A DNA stretch of 64,000 nt from Rhodopseudomonas sp. BAL398 (GTDB lineage: Bacteria > Pseudomonadota > Alphaproteobacteria > Rhizobiales > Xanthobacteraceae): contig NZ_CP133111.1 in the NCBI RefSeq assembly GCF_033001325.1, positions 1,612,001 to 1,676,000 of the forward strand, given 5' to 3'. The notes below the pieces were generated by a model. The model worked only from the letters and a program-made list of their open reading frames with translations. It had not been told where the DNA came from and searched no databases. The translations under genes were made by a program, and so were the position numbers. Shown here piece after piece: positions 9,545 through 18,433 of the stretch. Position 1 is the stretch's first letter, and each line of letters opens with the position of its first letter.

Positions 9545-10672
9545 ATGGACGTTCGCGCCGCTGTCGCCATTGCCGCCGGCAAACCGCTTGAAATCACCAC
9601 CGTGCAGCTCGAAGGCCCGCGCGACGGCGAAGTGCTGGTCGAGATCAAGGCCACCGGAATCTGCCACACAGACGAGTTCACCCTGTCGGGCGCCGATCCC
9701 GAAGGCCTGTTCCCGGCGATTCTCGGCCATGAGGGCGCCGGCGTGGTGGTTGATATCGGCCGGGGCGTCACCAGCGTGAAGAAAGGCGATCACGTCATTC
9801 CGCTGTACACGCCGGAATGTCGGCAGTGCCCCTCCTGTCTGTCGCGCAAGACCAATCTGTGCACCGCGATCCGCTCCACCCAGGGCCAGGGCCTGATGCC
9901 CGACGGCAGCTCGCGGTTCTCGATGGGCGGCAAGCCGATCCATCATTATATGGGCACCTCGACCTTCGCCAATTACACGGTGCTGCCGGAAATCGCGGTG
10001 GCCAAGATCCGCGAGGACGCCCCGTTCGACAAGGTCTGCTACATCGGCTGCGGCGTCACCACCGGAATCGGGGCCGTCATCAACACCGCCAAGGTCGAGG
10101 TCGGCGCCAAGGCGATCGTGTTCGGGCTCGGCGGCATCGGGCTCAATGTGCTGCAGGGGCTGCGGCTGGCCGGCGCCGACATGATCATCGGCGTCGACAT
10201 CAACAATGACCGCAAGCCCTGGGGCGAACGCTTCGGCATGACGCATTTCGTCAATCCGAAAGAGATCGGCAAGGATCTGGTGCCTCACCTGATCGACATG
10301 ACCAAGGCCGGCGCCGACCAGATCGGCGGCGCCGATTACACCTTCGATTGCACCGGCAATGTCACGGTGATGCGGCAGGCGCTGGAAGCCTGCCATCGCG
10401 GCTGGGGCCAGTCGATCGTGATCGGGGTGGCGCCGGCCGGCGCCGAGATCTCGACCCGGCCGTTCCAGCTGGTGACCGGCCGGGTGTGGAAGGGCTCGGC
10501 CTTCGGCGGCGCCCGCGGCCGCACCGATGTGCCCAAGATCGTCGACTGGTATATGCAGGGCAAGATCCAGATCGACCCGATGATCACCCATGTGATGCCG
10601 CTCAGCGACATCAACAAGGGCTTTGACCTGATGAAGCGCGGTGAATCGATCCGCGGCGTGGTGACATTCTGA
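9545..10672 (+). CDS. frmA: S-(hydroxymethyl)glutathione dehydrogenase / class III alcohol dehydrogenase
   Basis: The 375-residue zinc-dependent enzyme starts MDVRAAVAIAAGKPLEI, with AAGGA-like binding site AAGGAA upstream. Catalytic zinc ligands are seen in GICHTDEFTLSG and GHEGAG. The structural zinc lobe has four cysteines in PECRQCPSCLSRKTNLC. The Rossmann motif is GLGGIGLNVLQG. Length and motifs match class III ADH, which oxidises the glutathione adduct of formaldehyde. No esterase gene follows it, so it stands alone. An upstream extension of the frame to 9443 overlaps the divergent transporter and is rejected. Confidence 0.95.
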   Translation: MDVRAAVAIAAGKPLEITTVQLEGPRDGEVLVEIKATGICHTDEFTLSGADPEGLFPAILGHEGAGVVVDIGRGVTSVKKGDHVIPLYTPECRQCPSCLSRKTNLCTAIRSTQGQGLMPDGSSRFSMGGKPIHHYMGTSTFANYTVLPEIAVAKIREDAPFDKVCYIGCGVTTGIGAVINTAKVEVGAKAIVFGLGGIGLNVLQGLRLAGADMIIGVDINNDRKPWGERFGMTHFVNPKEIGKDLVPHLIDMTKAGADQIGGADYTFDCTGNVTVMRQALEACHRGWGQSIVIGVAPAGAEISTRPFQLVTGRVWKGSAFGGARGRTDVPKIVDWYMQGKIQIDPMITHVMPLSDINKGFDLMKRGESIRGVVTF

Positions 10673-10700
10673 GGCTGCCGCGCCAGCCCGGTTGGAAAAG

Positions 10701-10747
10701 ACCCTCATGGTGAGGCGGCGCGCCAGCGCCATCTCGAACCATGAGGG
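10701..10747. repeat. Short palindromic repeat, family B
   Basis: 47-bp imperfect palindrome with ends ACCCTCATGGT and ACCATGAGGGG. This is the layout of a dispersed small repeat found between genes in the Bradyrhizobium group. Only one copy is seen in this window, so its repeat status rests on recall. Confidence 0.6.
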
Positions 10748-10809
10748 GATGTGTCAAGCGCGCTCAGCGTCTACTCAACATGCAACCAACACGATCAGAC
10801 ATTCAAGTT

Positions 10810-10917
10810 CGTCATTGCGAGCCGAGGACGGCGCATCGCGCCGTCCGACCACGAAGCAATCCAGGGACGCCAGGCAAGGGCTGGATTGCTTCGTCGCAAA
10901 TGCTCCTCGCAATGACG
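10810..10917. repeat. REP-like palindromic repeat, family A, copy 2
   Basis: Starts CGTCATTGCGAG and ends CTCGCAATGACG, with the same inner GAAGCAATCCAG / TGGATTGCTTCG hairpin as copy 1. It lies in the gap between the dehydrogenase and PhzF genes. The two copies are close in sequence over the whole 108 bp. Confidence 0.88.
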
Positions 10918-10988
10918 ACCTTGACGGCCTGGTCTTGTTGATCGCTTTTGAAGTCAGACTGTCAGGATGAAGGGTTGGAGGGCTTGCG

Positions 10989-11897
10989 ATGCGCCTACAA
11001 TTTGCAACCGTCGATGTGTTCACCGCCGATCAGTTCAGCGGCAATCCGCTGGCCGTGGTGCTGAACGCCGATGGCCTGTCGACCGCGCAGATGCAGAGCA
11101 TCGCCGCGGAATTCAACCTGTCGGAGACGACCTTCGTGCTGCCGCCGCAGGATCCCGCCCACACCGCGGCGGTGCGGATCTTCACGCCGAAGGGCGAGAT
11201 GCCGTTCGCCGGCCATCCCAATGTCGGCACCGCCTTCATGCTGGCGCGCGCCGGCGAAAGCTATGGCCGCGCCGTCGCCGGGGACCGCGTGGTGTTCGAG
11301 GAAAAGGCCGGGCTGGTCGCGATCGAGATCCTCAAGGACGGCGCGACGGTGGTCGGCGCGCGGCTCGGTGCGCCCCAACAGCTCACGGTCGGCGCCGAGG
11401 TTTCATCCGAACTGGTGGCCTCGGCTTGCGGACTGGCGATTGATGACATCGCGACGGCTCGACATCGGCCCTGCATCGCCTCCTGCGGCGCCGCCTTCAT
11501 TCTCGCCGAGGTGACATCCCGCGCCGCGCTGGCGGGCGCGGAGGCGCAGGCCGATGTATTCCGACGCGAAGTCGCCAAGCAGCCGGCGGTCAGCATCATG
11601 ATCTACACGCAGGTCGATGAGGCCGACATCGACATCCGGGCGCGGATGTTCAGCCCGCATCACAATATTCCCGAAGACCCGGCCACCGGCAGCGCCGCCG
11701 TGGCGCTGATCGGCCTGCTGGCACATTTGCGGCCCGAGGCCGATCTGTCGCTGTCGAAGCGGATCGCCCAAGGCGTCGAAATGGGCCGCCCCAGCCTGCT
11801 CAATGCCCATGCCGAAAAACACAACGGCGTCGTCACCGCGACTTTCATCGGCGGACGCTGCGTGCCGGTGATGACCGGATCGATCGAGCTGAATTGA
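10989..11897 (+). CDS. PhzF family isomerase/epimerase-like protein
   Basis: The protein has 302 residues and a strong ribosome binding site (GGAGGG) before the ATG. It opens MRLQFATVDVFTADQFSGNPLAVVL, has the conserved E in the FNLSETTFVLPP motif, and later HHNIPEDPATGSAAVAL. These are the hallmarks of the PhzF/diaminopimelate-epimerase fold. Members act in phenazine synthesis or as uncharacterised isomerases; no phenazine genes are nearby, so the substrate is unknown. Confidence 0.9.
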   Translation: MRLQFATVDVFTADQFSGNPLAVVLNADGLSTAQMQSIAAEFNLSETTFVLPPQDPAHTAAVRIFTPKGEMPFAGHPNVGTAFMLARAGESYGRAVAGDRVVFEEKAGLVAIEILKDGATVVGARLGAPQQLTVGAEVSSELVASACGLAIDDIATARHRPCIASCGAAFILAEVTSRAALAGAEAQADVFRREVAKQPAVSIMIYTQVDEADIDIRARMFSPHHNIPEDPATGSAAVALIGLLAHLRPEADLSLSKRIAQGVEMGRPSLLNAHAEKHNGVVTATFIGGRCVPVMTGSIELN

Positions 11898-11970
11898 CCG
11901 ACGCGCTCTGCCCGGTGGCCGCCGCAAGGCTCCGCAACCTGATCGTCCGCGGCGCGGCTGATCGGCTCGC

Positions 11971-12417
11971 TCAGAACGCCTCCGGACAGGGATCGACGAT
12001 CTTCCACAGATCCTTGCCGTTCGTGATCTTCTTCATCTTGGTGGTGAGGCCGCCATTGCGGCCGATCCAGTCTTTCACCGGCTGCGGATAATACGACATC
12101 AGCTCCGAGGTGCCCTGCGTGCTGGTGACCTTGATGCCGAAGGTGAAGGCCTTGTCGTAATAGGCCTGGTGGAAGCCGAGACTGGCGCGCGGCGTGACGC
12201 AGATCTTGTTGATCGGCACGATGCCGAACACCATGGTGCAGGCGGAATTGCAGACGCCGTCGATGATGACGCGCTCATGGCGGTCGCGGATCCGCTCATA
12301 CTTCGCCTTATAGGCGGTAACATAGCCGCCATGGTCGTCGGTGATTCGCAGATCGGCGCGGGCCGGCGACACCGCCAGCATCAAGGGCCACACCAGACAG
12401 CAGAGCAGTTTTCGCAT
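11971..12417 (-). CDS. Secreted hypothetical protein, possible ClpP-like periplasmic family
   Basis: From the ATG at 12417 the product has 148 residues with a signal peptide (MRKLLCCLVWPLMLAVSPARA). The mature part has a VIIDGVCNSACTMVFG segment followed by RASLGFHQAYYD. The Ser in CNSACT and the His in GFH resemble the serine and histidine positions of ClpP/crotonase-fold periplasmic proteins. That is a weak motif-level inference. Longer in-frame starts upstream lack a signal and are rejected. Convergent with the phzF-like gene, 73 bp apart. Confidence 0.7.
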   Translation of the reverse strand: MRKLLCCLVWPLMLAVSPARADLRITDDHGGYVTAYKAKYERIRDRHERVIIDGVCNSACTMVFGIVPINKICVTPRASLGFHQAYYDKAFTFGIKVTSTQGTSELMSYYPQPVKDWIGRNGGLTTKMKKITNGKDLWKIVDPCPEAF

Positions 12418-12661
12418 CGATCGTTCTGAAACCCGGACGCCGTTTGCGGGCAACGGCCGAGCCGCTGCCGCGGCGCCATCCCGCGTAGACCAAGCGTTGA
12501 GCATTGCAATCCGGCAAAAATGCGGGAGTTTCGGCAAAAGGGCGAGATCGAAAATGTCCTGGGTTCGCGCCACCGCGGGTGAATAGGACCTCGCGTCGAA
12601 TCACCGCCAATTCGTACCGACCGCGATCCGTGCCCAGCCCGAATTCAAAGCCAGAAATTGA

Positions 12662-12693
12662 AAAACCTCCGGCAGGGCATTGCCGGAGGTTTT
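12662..12693 (+). terminator. Terminator-like hairpin with no assigned gene
   Basis: 13-bp perfect inverted repeat (AAAACCTCCGGCA / TGCCGGAGGTTTT) with a 6-base loop. It would work in either direction because it is flanked by an A run and a T run. No convincing gene ends beside it, which leaves room for a small RNA or short gene between 12418 and 12660. Confidence 0.6.
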
Positions 12694-12903
12694 GGAGGTT
12701 TAGCATCAAGAAGTCGTCTGTCTCCTCAAGCTCAAGGTCGCCGACCATGAGGCGGCGACCTTCAAAATATACCCGATACACAATTGAGTTCAACATCTAA
12801 GTTACTAAGCTTTATTGATCTGATTTGCTTGCGCTGCGCCGTCACCGCAGTGCGTCTTTCCGCGAAAACCGGCACCGCCGCTCGGAATTGACGTGGACGC
12901 ATG

Positions 12904-12937
12904 CAACAACCCCGGCGGTTTCCCGCCGGGGTTGTTG
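12904..12937 (-). terminator. Hairpin terminator of the porin gene
   Basis: 15-bp perfect stem (arms 12904-12918 and 12923-12937, 4-base loop) located 22 bp past the porin stop codon on the minus strand. Confidence 0.85.
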
Positions 12938-12959
12938 GATGATCGTCGACTGATCGAAA

Positions 12960-14447
12960 TCAGAATGTGCGCTGCGCGCGGAGCGCACCCGACCAGGTGC
13001 CCTGATCCTTGAACTCATAGACGAGACCAGCCGGCTTAGTCGCGCCGGGAGCGGTCAGCGCGGCCGTGCCGGAGTAACCCTGATCGAGATAGGTGTACAT
13101 CACCTCACCCGAGAAGGTCAGGCCCGTGACCGGGGTCCAGCGGGTGACGGTACCGATCTGGGCGATCCTGAAGTCCGGATTGCAGTTAAAGCCAGCGATC
13201 GGAGCCCCCCAACCTGCGCAGATCAGAGCAGTCGCGTTGGTATTGTAGTCGATGGCGGTGTAAGCACCGAACAGCGAAGTCGACCAGTACGGGTTCCAGT
13301 TGTGGTTGAACGCGCCACGCACGCCCCATGCAGTCGTCAGCTCGATGCTGGTGCCGCCCCCGCCCACCAAGCTGGCGAACACGCCATCCGACGATCCGCC
13401 AACCGCAATGCTCTGATAGGCACCGGGAACGCCCGTGCTGCCATACATTGCAAAGCTGTTGCCGGTGACGCCGCCGAGCACGTAGCGTGTAGCACCGTGA
13501 GCATAGCCGGCGCTGACGTTGATGCTGTCACCCGGACCGGTGGGCAGGTTCTTGATCGACAGGGCCGCCTGCGCTGCGTAGCCCCATTTGTCACCCGGAT
13601 GCCCGGTCGTTTCCAGCGCGGGATTGTAGTAGCTGGCGCGAACCTGGTGGCCAGCTGCCGACAGCTGGAACAAGCCCCACGCCTGATCGACCCGCAGCTG
13701 ACCGACAATGTCGGGAACGCTGGTGCCGGCGTAGGAATTGGTGCCATAGACGCCCGCCGGATAGGCTGCGTTATAGGCGGCGGCCGTCAGGCCGGGGCCT
13801 GCGGTGTTGTAGAGGCCGGCCTGATTATAGGCTGACGGATCTTCGACCGAGAGCGAGGCCGACACGCCATTGCCGAACTGGGCCGTATAGGCGATCTGGT
13901 TGATGCCGGTCACGTCGTCGTGGCCGCCGAGCAGGAACGAGGTGTTGTTGCCGGGATAACCGGTCCAGGGTGCGTCGTATTGCGACACGGCCTTGCCGAT
14001 GGTGAAGCCGGCGAACTGGATGAAGGCGTAGTACACGCCGAGGAAGCCGCCCGCGACACCGTCGGTGCCGGTGGTCCAGCTGAAGGTCGCATCGAAATAG
14101 GTGCGGACCACGCCGTATTCGGTCGCGGTGCGGGTGTCGATGTTGAGATCCTGACGGGAGCGGAAGATGTATTCGTTCCGCAGCCGGTTGCGCTGGCCGG
14201 CGGCGCCGGCCCAGGACGGGGAGTCATAGGCACCCGAACCGTTGAAGGTCACGTCGGCGCGCAGATAGCCGCCAAGCTTGATGCAGGTATCGGTGCCCGG
14301 GATGTAGTAGAAACCCGCGCCGTAGAGCGAGCAGATCCTGACATATTCAACCGCCTTGGCCTTCAACGGAAGATCGGCCGCCTGAGCCCCGCCCATCGCC
14401 AGCAGCGCCGCCGTGGAGCCGAGAATGAGACTCTTAGTCGCTTTCAT
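12960..14447 (-). CDS. Outer-membrane porin (Rhizobiales Omp2b-type)
   Basis: The protein has 495 residues with a signal peptide (MKATKSLILGSTAALLAMGGAQA) and a strong binding site (GGAGGATGCA) before the ATG at 14447. The mature protein begins ADLPLKAKAVEYVRICSLYGAGFYYIPG and contains CIKLGGYLRAD. This is the conserved start of alphaproteobacterial general porins, including the two cysteines of that region. The C-terminus ends in Phe (LRAQRTF), the usual outer-membrane barrel signal. It forms a passive pore for small hydrophilic solutes. The 340-bp leader and divergent MarR gene suggest regulated expression. Confidence 0.93.
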   Translation of the reverse strand: MKATKSLILGSTAALLAMGGAQAADLPLKAKAVEYVRICSLYGAGFYYIPGTDTCIKLGGYLRADVTFNGSGAYDSPSWAGAAGQRNRLRNEYIFRSRQDLNIDTRTATEYGVVRTYFDATFSWTTGTDGVAGGFLGVYYAFIQFAGFTIGKAVSQYDAPWTGYPGNNTSFLLGGHDDVTGINQIAYTAQFGNGVSASLSVEDPSAYNQAGLYNTAGPGLTAAAYNAAYPAGVYGTNSYAGTSVPDIVGQLRVDQAWGLFQLSAAGHQVRASYYNPALETTGHPGDKWGYAAQAALSIKNLPTGPGDSINVSAGYAHGATRYVLGGVTGNSFAMYGSTGVPGAYQSIAVGGSSDGVFASLVGGGGTSIELTTAWGVRGAFNHNWNPYWSTSLFGAYTAIDYNTNATALICAGWGAPIAGFNCNPDFRIAQIGTVTRWTPVTGLTFSGEVMYTYLDQGYSGTAALTAPGATKPAGLVYEFKDQGTWSGALRAQRTF

Positions 14448-14799
14448 TGCATCCTCCAAGTTAGACTGTTTGGGTCCTAGTCCTGCAGGTGATGCCTGAG
14501 GCGGCCCTGTACCCTGACGTCCGCCAGCCTCCCAGCTGTGCGAACCTCATAACCGGACGACTCGTAATCGATTGCCCCGCCCGTATGACCGTCACATTGC
14601 ATGAATATATCACGTGTTCCAATTTGATTATTTACTCATCAGTTGCTTTGGCGCGCCTCGTTGCATTTGCGCAACAGAGTTATTTTCGCCGGATCCGCAA
14701 GTTTCCGTCCCATTCCCGCCCAACTATCTGATATAAAAAGCAATGTGGGACAGGTTCCTCTGCCAAGAGTGCTTTCGTCACCTGCCGAGGAACGTATAC
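14448..14799. other. Divergent promoter region, porin / MarR
   Basis: 352 bp without a gene, noticeably AT-rich around 14590-14750. It must carry the porin promoter and that of the MarR gene. A MarR protein often binds such a shared region, but I see no clear operator palindrome. Confidence 0.5.
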
Positions 14800-15321
14800 A
14801 TGCCAAAAAAAGACGGATTAGAACTGGCGTCCCCAACGCCAAAGCTGCCACCACAAATCGATCATGACTCCGCCAGACGTTTCAGCTGGGCGATTGCCAA
14901 CGTCGCCATGTACCTTGAAGAGCTGCGCTATTTCCGGGCAAAGACGCTGAGTATCAGCGGGCCGCAGCTGACCATTCTGATGGCGGTGATCGACCTGGAA
15001 GAGGGTCAGGGCGTGTCGGTCCGCGTCGTCGCCAAGGCGATCCATGTCGATCCCTCCTTCATCACGACGCAGACCAAGCTGCTGGAGAAGAAAGGGCTGG
15101 TGCGTCGCCGCACCGACGACACCGACGCCCGGGTGGTGAAGCTGTCGCTGACCGACAAGGCCTACAAGCAAATCGCCAGCACCGCGGGCGAGGAAGAGGC
15201 GCTCAATGAATTCATTTTCGCCGACCTCACCACGCAGAAGCTCGATGAGGTGACGCAACGGCTAAACGCCCTCAAGATTCGCCTGGAGAAAGCCTGCCTC
15301 AAGGTCGAGGGCGGATTCTAG
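14800..15321 (+). CDS. MarR family transcriptional regulator
   Basis: The protein has 173 residues from the ATG at 14800, with GAGG 9 bases upstream. The winged-helix core is seen in GQGVSVRVVAKAIHVDPSFI followed by TKLLEKKGLVRRRTDDTDARV, the DNA recognition helix and wing of MarR proteins. The stop codon overlaps the first bases of a palindromic repeat. A longer start at 14743 is possible but has no binding site. Its target is not shown; the divergent porin gene is the closest candidate. Confidence 0.85.
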   Translation: MPKKDGLELASPTPKLPPQIDHDSARRFSWAIANVAMYLEELRYFRAKTLSISGPQLTILMAVIDLEEGQGVSVRVVAKAIHVDPSFITTQTKLLEKKGLVRRRTDDTDARVVKLSLTDKAYKQIASTAGEEEALNEFIFADLTTQKLDEVTQRLNALKIRLEKACLKVEGGF

Positions 15322-15423
15322 AGCAATTCCGGTTCTGATAGATCAGAACCGGAGCTCTAGATTCTTGTTTTGACGCGTTTTCTTTACGCGAACCGGTACC
15401 CACTTCGCTCGAAAACGCTCTAG
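15318..15423. repeat. Composite palindromic repeat, family C
   Basis: The 106-bp block starts CTAGAGC and ends GCTCTAG. It contains a perfect 12-bp hairpin (TCCGGTTCTGAT / ATCAGAACCGGA, 15328-15353) that can end MarR transcription, then a second segment with AACCGGTACCCACTTCGCTC. This structure matches a dispersed intergenic repeat common in Rhizobiales; only one copy is in the window. Confidence 0.7.
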
Positions 15424-15478
15424 GGTTGCGCTATCGACAAGTAGTTCCGGAATCTTCGTCACAGAGCCGCTCGCCGGT

Positions 15479-16630
15479 CTAGCGCGGGCTGAACTGTCGA
15501 TTCCCCGCCACCAGCCGCGCTGCCATCTGGCGCCCGATCCAGTCGAATATGAACTCATTGGCGAGAGTCGGATTATCCGCGCTGGCATGCGAGGCCCCGG
15601 TCTCGGCGGCTTCAAACACCTTCAGCGACAGATTTGATGGCGCGGCGTCGTCGTGCGCCAGCAGCTTGCCGGCCCATTGCGGATCGAGCCAGCCGAACTC
15701 GTCGATCACCACCAGCACCGGGCACCCTGTCTTCCGGGCCAGCGGGACCGGGCGAATCATGGCCGGAAACCCGCCATGGCCGGCTGCGGCGTCGCTCTGC
15801 CACAGCTCTTCGAGGCCGCCGTCGCAGACTGCGGCAGCCAGCCGCCGATCGAATGCCACGCCCCTGGTGACCCAGGACGACGCAGCGCCATCGCCGATCA
15901 CCGCGATGCGATCGCCATCGATGTCCTCCCGCTCCATCAGGTAGTCGACCAAGGCGGCCACGCTGGTCTCGGGCCTGGTGGCGCGAACGCCAGATTCGAC
16001 AAGAGCGGCGTCGTATCCGACGTCGACGCAAAGCAGCGCCATCCCGCGGTCGCGCGCGTGCCGGGCCATTGCGAAAAACAGCTCGTGCTTTCGGCGGCCG
16101 GATTCGCCGATGCAGATCACCGCCGGCACCGGCGCGGAATCCGACGCGACTGGAAATGACAGATAGCCGTCCAGGCTGTGGCCATCGAGCCACGGCACAA
16201 CAACGACTTCTCCGCGCGGGCGAAGGTTCGCGAGATATTTCTCCACGCAGCGTCGGACCAGCGACAAATCCTCGCCCGCCACATCAGCATGTTGGATATC
16301 GGCCGGCTCGACATCGGCCGGCTGCGCTATCGACGCCGCCAGGTAGTAATTGGCCGAACGAAGCCAGCAATTCCGGGCCGTCGCAATATGTCCCGCACCG
16401 AACGCCTGTTCGGCGCGCCGCCTATTGGCGTCGGCCAACCTGCTCCACTCGCCGCGCCAGCTGGCCGGGTCAGCGACGTCGAGCCGGCTTGCGGCCGCAA
16501 GACATTCCGCAATCGTGGCGCCCCCCTCCTGCGCGACCGCCAATAACCGGCCCAGTTCCGTCGCATATGCTTCGTTGTCGGGCCAATCAACCCATCCGCG
16601 CAGCAGATCGCTATGAGAGCTCAAAATCAA
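15479..16630 (-). CDS. Alpha/beta-hydrolase-fold protein (FrsA/DUF1100-like), nucleophile apparently lost
   Basis: The protein has 383 residues. A helical N-terminal part (1-120) is followed by a hydrolase core starting near LDGYLSFPVASDSAPVPAVICIGE. The order resembles FrsA-like and pseudooxynicotine-hydrolase-type esterases. At the nucleophile elbow, where G-x-S-x-G is expected, the sequence is IGDGAASSW, so the Ser position is Gly. A possible His is near the C-terminus (TGASHASADN). The protein may be catalytically dead or use another residue. There is no operon partner. Confidence 0.75.
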   Translation of the reverse strand: MILSSHSDLLRGWVDWPDNEAYATELGRLLAVAQEGGATIAECLAAASRLDVADPASWRGEWSRLADANRRRAEQAFGAGHIATARNCWLRSANYYLAASIAQPADVEPADIQHADVAGEDLSLVRRCVEKYLANLRPRGEVVVVPWLDGHSLDGYLSFPVASDSAPVPAVICIGESGRRKHELFFAMARHARDRGMALLCVDVGYDAALVESGVRATRPETSVAALVDYLMEREDIDGDRIAVIGDGAASSWVTRGVAFDRRLAAAVCDGGLEELWQSDAAAGHGGFPAMIRPVPLARKTGCPVLVVIDEFGWLDPQWAGKLLAHDDAAPSNLSLKVFEAAETGASHASADNPTLANEFIFDWIGRQMAARLVAGNRQFSPR

Positions 16631-17003
16631 TTTCCAGCCTCTCGATAAATTCAGGCACCGACAGCAATCGAACGAAAACTAATTGATCTGATAAATTGTT
16701 ATCTGCATGAAACGGCACAACCGCCAGCACTTAATTCTGCATCGATCCGATGGATGGTTGCATTGCTTTGGGTCAACCACGGTCGCTGGACAAGCTCTGC
16801 GGAGGCCGCCGCCAACAGGTTTGCGGCGCGGCTTGGACGGTTGGCGGTCGGTCCGCGCGGTCGCCTGATGACCGCCTTCCGGCATGGCGGTACCGCGCAG
16901 AGATCCGTTCGGAAAAGCCAGCCCGTTGAAAACGCGGATAAAACCCGGGATTCAGCGTCGTCGGGCTGGCATTCGCGGTTTTGCGCGGTATGGTGCGCCC
17001 TAG
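16631..17003. other. Intergenic region before tRNA-Arg
   Basis: 373 bp without a supported gene. The left part is AT-rich and should hold the hydrolase promoter; the right part precedes the tRNA. No terminator or repeat was recognised. Confidence 0.45.
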
Positions 17004-17080
17004 GCACTCGTAGCTCAGCTGGATAGAGCATCGGATTTCGATTCCGAGGGTCGGGAGTTCGAATCTCTCCGAGTGCGCCA
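17004..17080 (+). tRNA. tRNA-Arg (anticodon TCG)
   Basis: The 77-nt cloverleaf can be drawn in full. The acceptor stem is GCACTCG/CGAGTGC, the D arm GCTCAGCTGGATAGAGC, the anticodon stem TCGGA/TCCGA with loop TTTCGAT (anticodon TCG), and the T arm GGGAG-TTCGAAT-CTCTC. The discriminator G is followed by an encoded CCA end. It reads CGA and related arginine codons. Confidence 0.97.
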
Positions 17081-17296
17081 TGCCCGGCTGCGATGTGCGA
17101 GGAACATCGCGGCGCGCCGCGGGCCTCCGATCACCGCAGCTGGCCGCTGGAATTGCACTGATATGACGCTCCGCCGCGCGACGCCCACCATGCGTTCGCG
17201 CCTCACATCCTGCCTGGCGCGCATCCTGCTGCGTCCATCACGCAGCGTTTGTATTGCTCCGGCGTCGGTGCAAGTGTGGCCGCCGAAGGAGAATTG

Positions 17297-18061
17297 ATGG
17301 CCCAATCTCGCGAGAACCGACTATTGACGATGATGCCCTCCGGCGACTTCGCGCGGCTGCGGCCGCATCTGCACAGGGTCAATCTGGACTACAGGATGCC
17401 GCTGTCCGAGGCCCACAGGCCGGTGACACATCTCTACTTTCCGGTGGAGGGCGTCGCCTCACTGGTCAATACCATGGCCGACGGATCGTCGGCCGAGGTC
17501 GGTACCATCGGGAATGAAGGCCTCGTCGGGATCCCGGCGATCCTCGGCGACACCGTCGGCCCGCTCAATGTCTATGTCCAGGTTCCCGGTTACGGCTTCA
17601 AGGTGCAGGCCGAGATCATCAGGGACCTGCTGGGGACCAGCACAGCTTCGCGGACCTTGATGCTGCATTACGCTCACGCCTTCTTCAATCAGGTGGCGCA
17701 ATCGGCGGCGTGCAACACCTGCCACGACATCGAACAGCGCTGTTGTCGCTGGCTGTTGATGACCCACGACCGCATGCAGGCCGACAATTTCCTGCTGACC
17801 CAGGAATTCCTGGCCATGATGCTGGGCGTCAGGCGAACCGGCGTCACCGACGTCGCCCGCAAATTGAAGGGCAAGAACCTGATCAATTATGTCCGCGGCC
17901 AGGTCAGCATCCTCGACCGCGCCGGGCTCGAGCAGCTGTCCTGCGAGTGCTACAACGTCAGCAAAGTCGAATTCGATCGCCTGCTCGGGCCATCGCGCGG
18001 GCTTTCCGCCGGCGCGCCGGCTCTCCGCGACGCCCCGGCTGACGGATCACCGTCGGGATAA
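17297..18061 (+). CDS. Crp/Fnr family transcriptional regulator
   Basis: The protein has 254 residues from the ATG at 17297, which has a good binding site (AAGGAGAATTG). The N-terminal cyclic-nucleotide-like beta-roll is seen in THLYFPVEGVASLVNTMADG, with VGTIGNEGLVGIPAILG. The C-terminal helix-turn-helix lies around FLAMMLGVRRTGVTDVARKL. There is no Fnr-type iron-sulfur cysteine cluster at the N-terminus, although CNTCHDIEQRCCRW holds several internal cysteines. Ligand and targets are unknown. Confidence 0.88.
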   Translation: MAQSRENRLLTMMPSGDFARLRPHLHRVNLDYRMPLSEAHRPVTHLYFPVEGVASLVNTMADGSSAEVGTIGNEGLVGIPAILGDTVGPLNVYVQVPGYGFKVQAEIIRDLLGTSTASRTLMLHYAHAFFNQVAQSAACNTCHDIEQRCCRWLLMTHDRMQADNFLLTQEFLAMMLGVRRTGVTDVARKLKGKNLINYVRGQVSILDRAGLEQLSCECYNVSKVEFDRLLGPSRGLSAGAPALRDAPADGSPSG

Positions 18062-18165
18062 CCCCGCGTGAGCGCGCCGCTGCACTTGACTCTGCAAGAA
18101 CAAAAAGAGAACATGCTCCACTGCCGGCCCGTTCCCGGCTTGCCGCCTCACGAGAGATCGCCGCC

Positions 18166-18429
18166 ATGTCAGACCCCGCTCACAAGCTGCCCGCCCCCGA
18201 CCTGCAAGACCCCTATGAGGCGGCCTGCGACCAGGCCATCGCGATGTGCAATGGCAGCATGCGCGGCGCCATCAAGGTGCTGATCATGGCGAATGAATAT
18301 CTCGAGGCCGAATTGCTGGAGGCGCAGACGGCGGCGTCGAAGGGGTTCGGGCGCGGCCGGCATGCCGCGGAACCGGCAACCGTCGCCGTCGATTCCGTGC
18401 CACCCAACCGCGTCGACTGGTACGACTAA
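18166..18429 (+). CDS. Small conserved hypothetical protein
   Basis: The protein has 87 residues. The middle is helical (DQAIAMCNGSMRGAIKVLIMANEYLEAELLEAQ) and the C-terminus ends DSVPPNRVDWYD. Small proteins like this occur in Bradyrhizobium-group genomes, but I know no function. The next gene starts 4 bp after its stop, so the two are probably cotranscribed. Confidence 0.65.
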   Translation: MSDPAHKLPAPDLQDPYEAACDQAIAMCNGSMRGAIKVLIMANEYLEAELLEAQTAASKGFGRGRHAAEPATVAVDSVPPNRVDWYD

Positions 18430-18433
18430 GTCG

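Larger units (their letters stand above)
12418..12959. other. Intergenic region with two hairpins
   Basis: No gene is accepted in these 542 bp. Two hairpins are listed separately (12662-12693 and 12904-12937). A minus-strand frame starting at 12796 (MLNSIVYRVYFEGRRLM...) is open but lacks a clear binding site and runs across the first hairpin, so I did not call it. Confidence 0.45.

Noticed and set aside
12308-12796. Minus-strand ORF starting MLNSIVYRVYFEGRRLM
   Set aside because: No clear ribosome binding site, no family, and it crosses a perfect hairpin and overlaps the start of the secreted protein gene.
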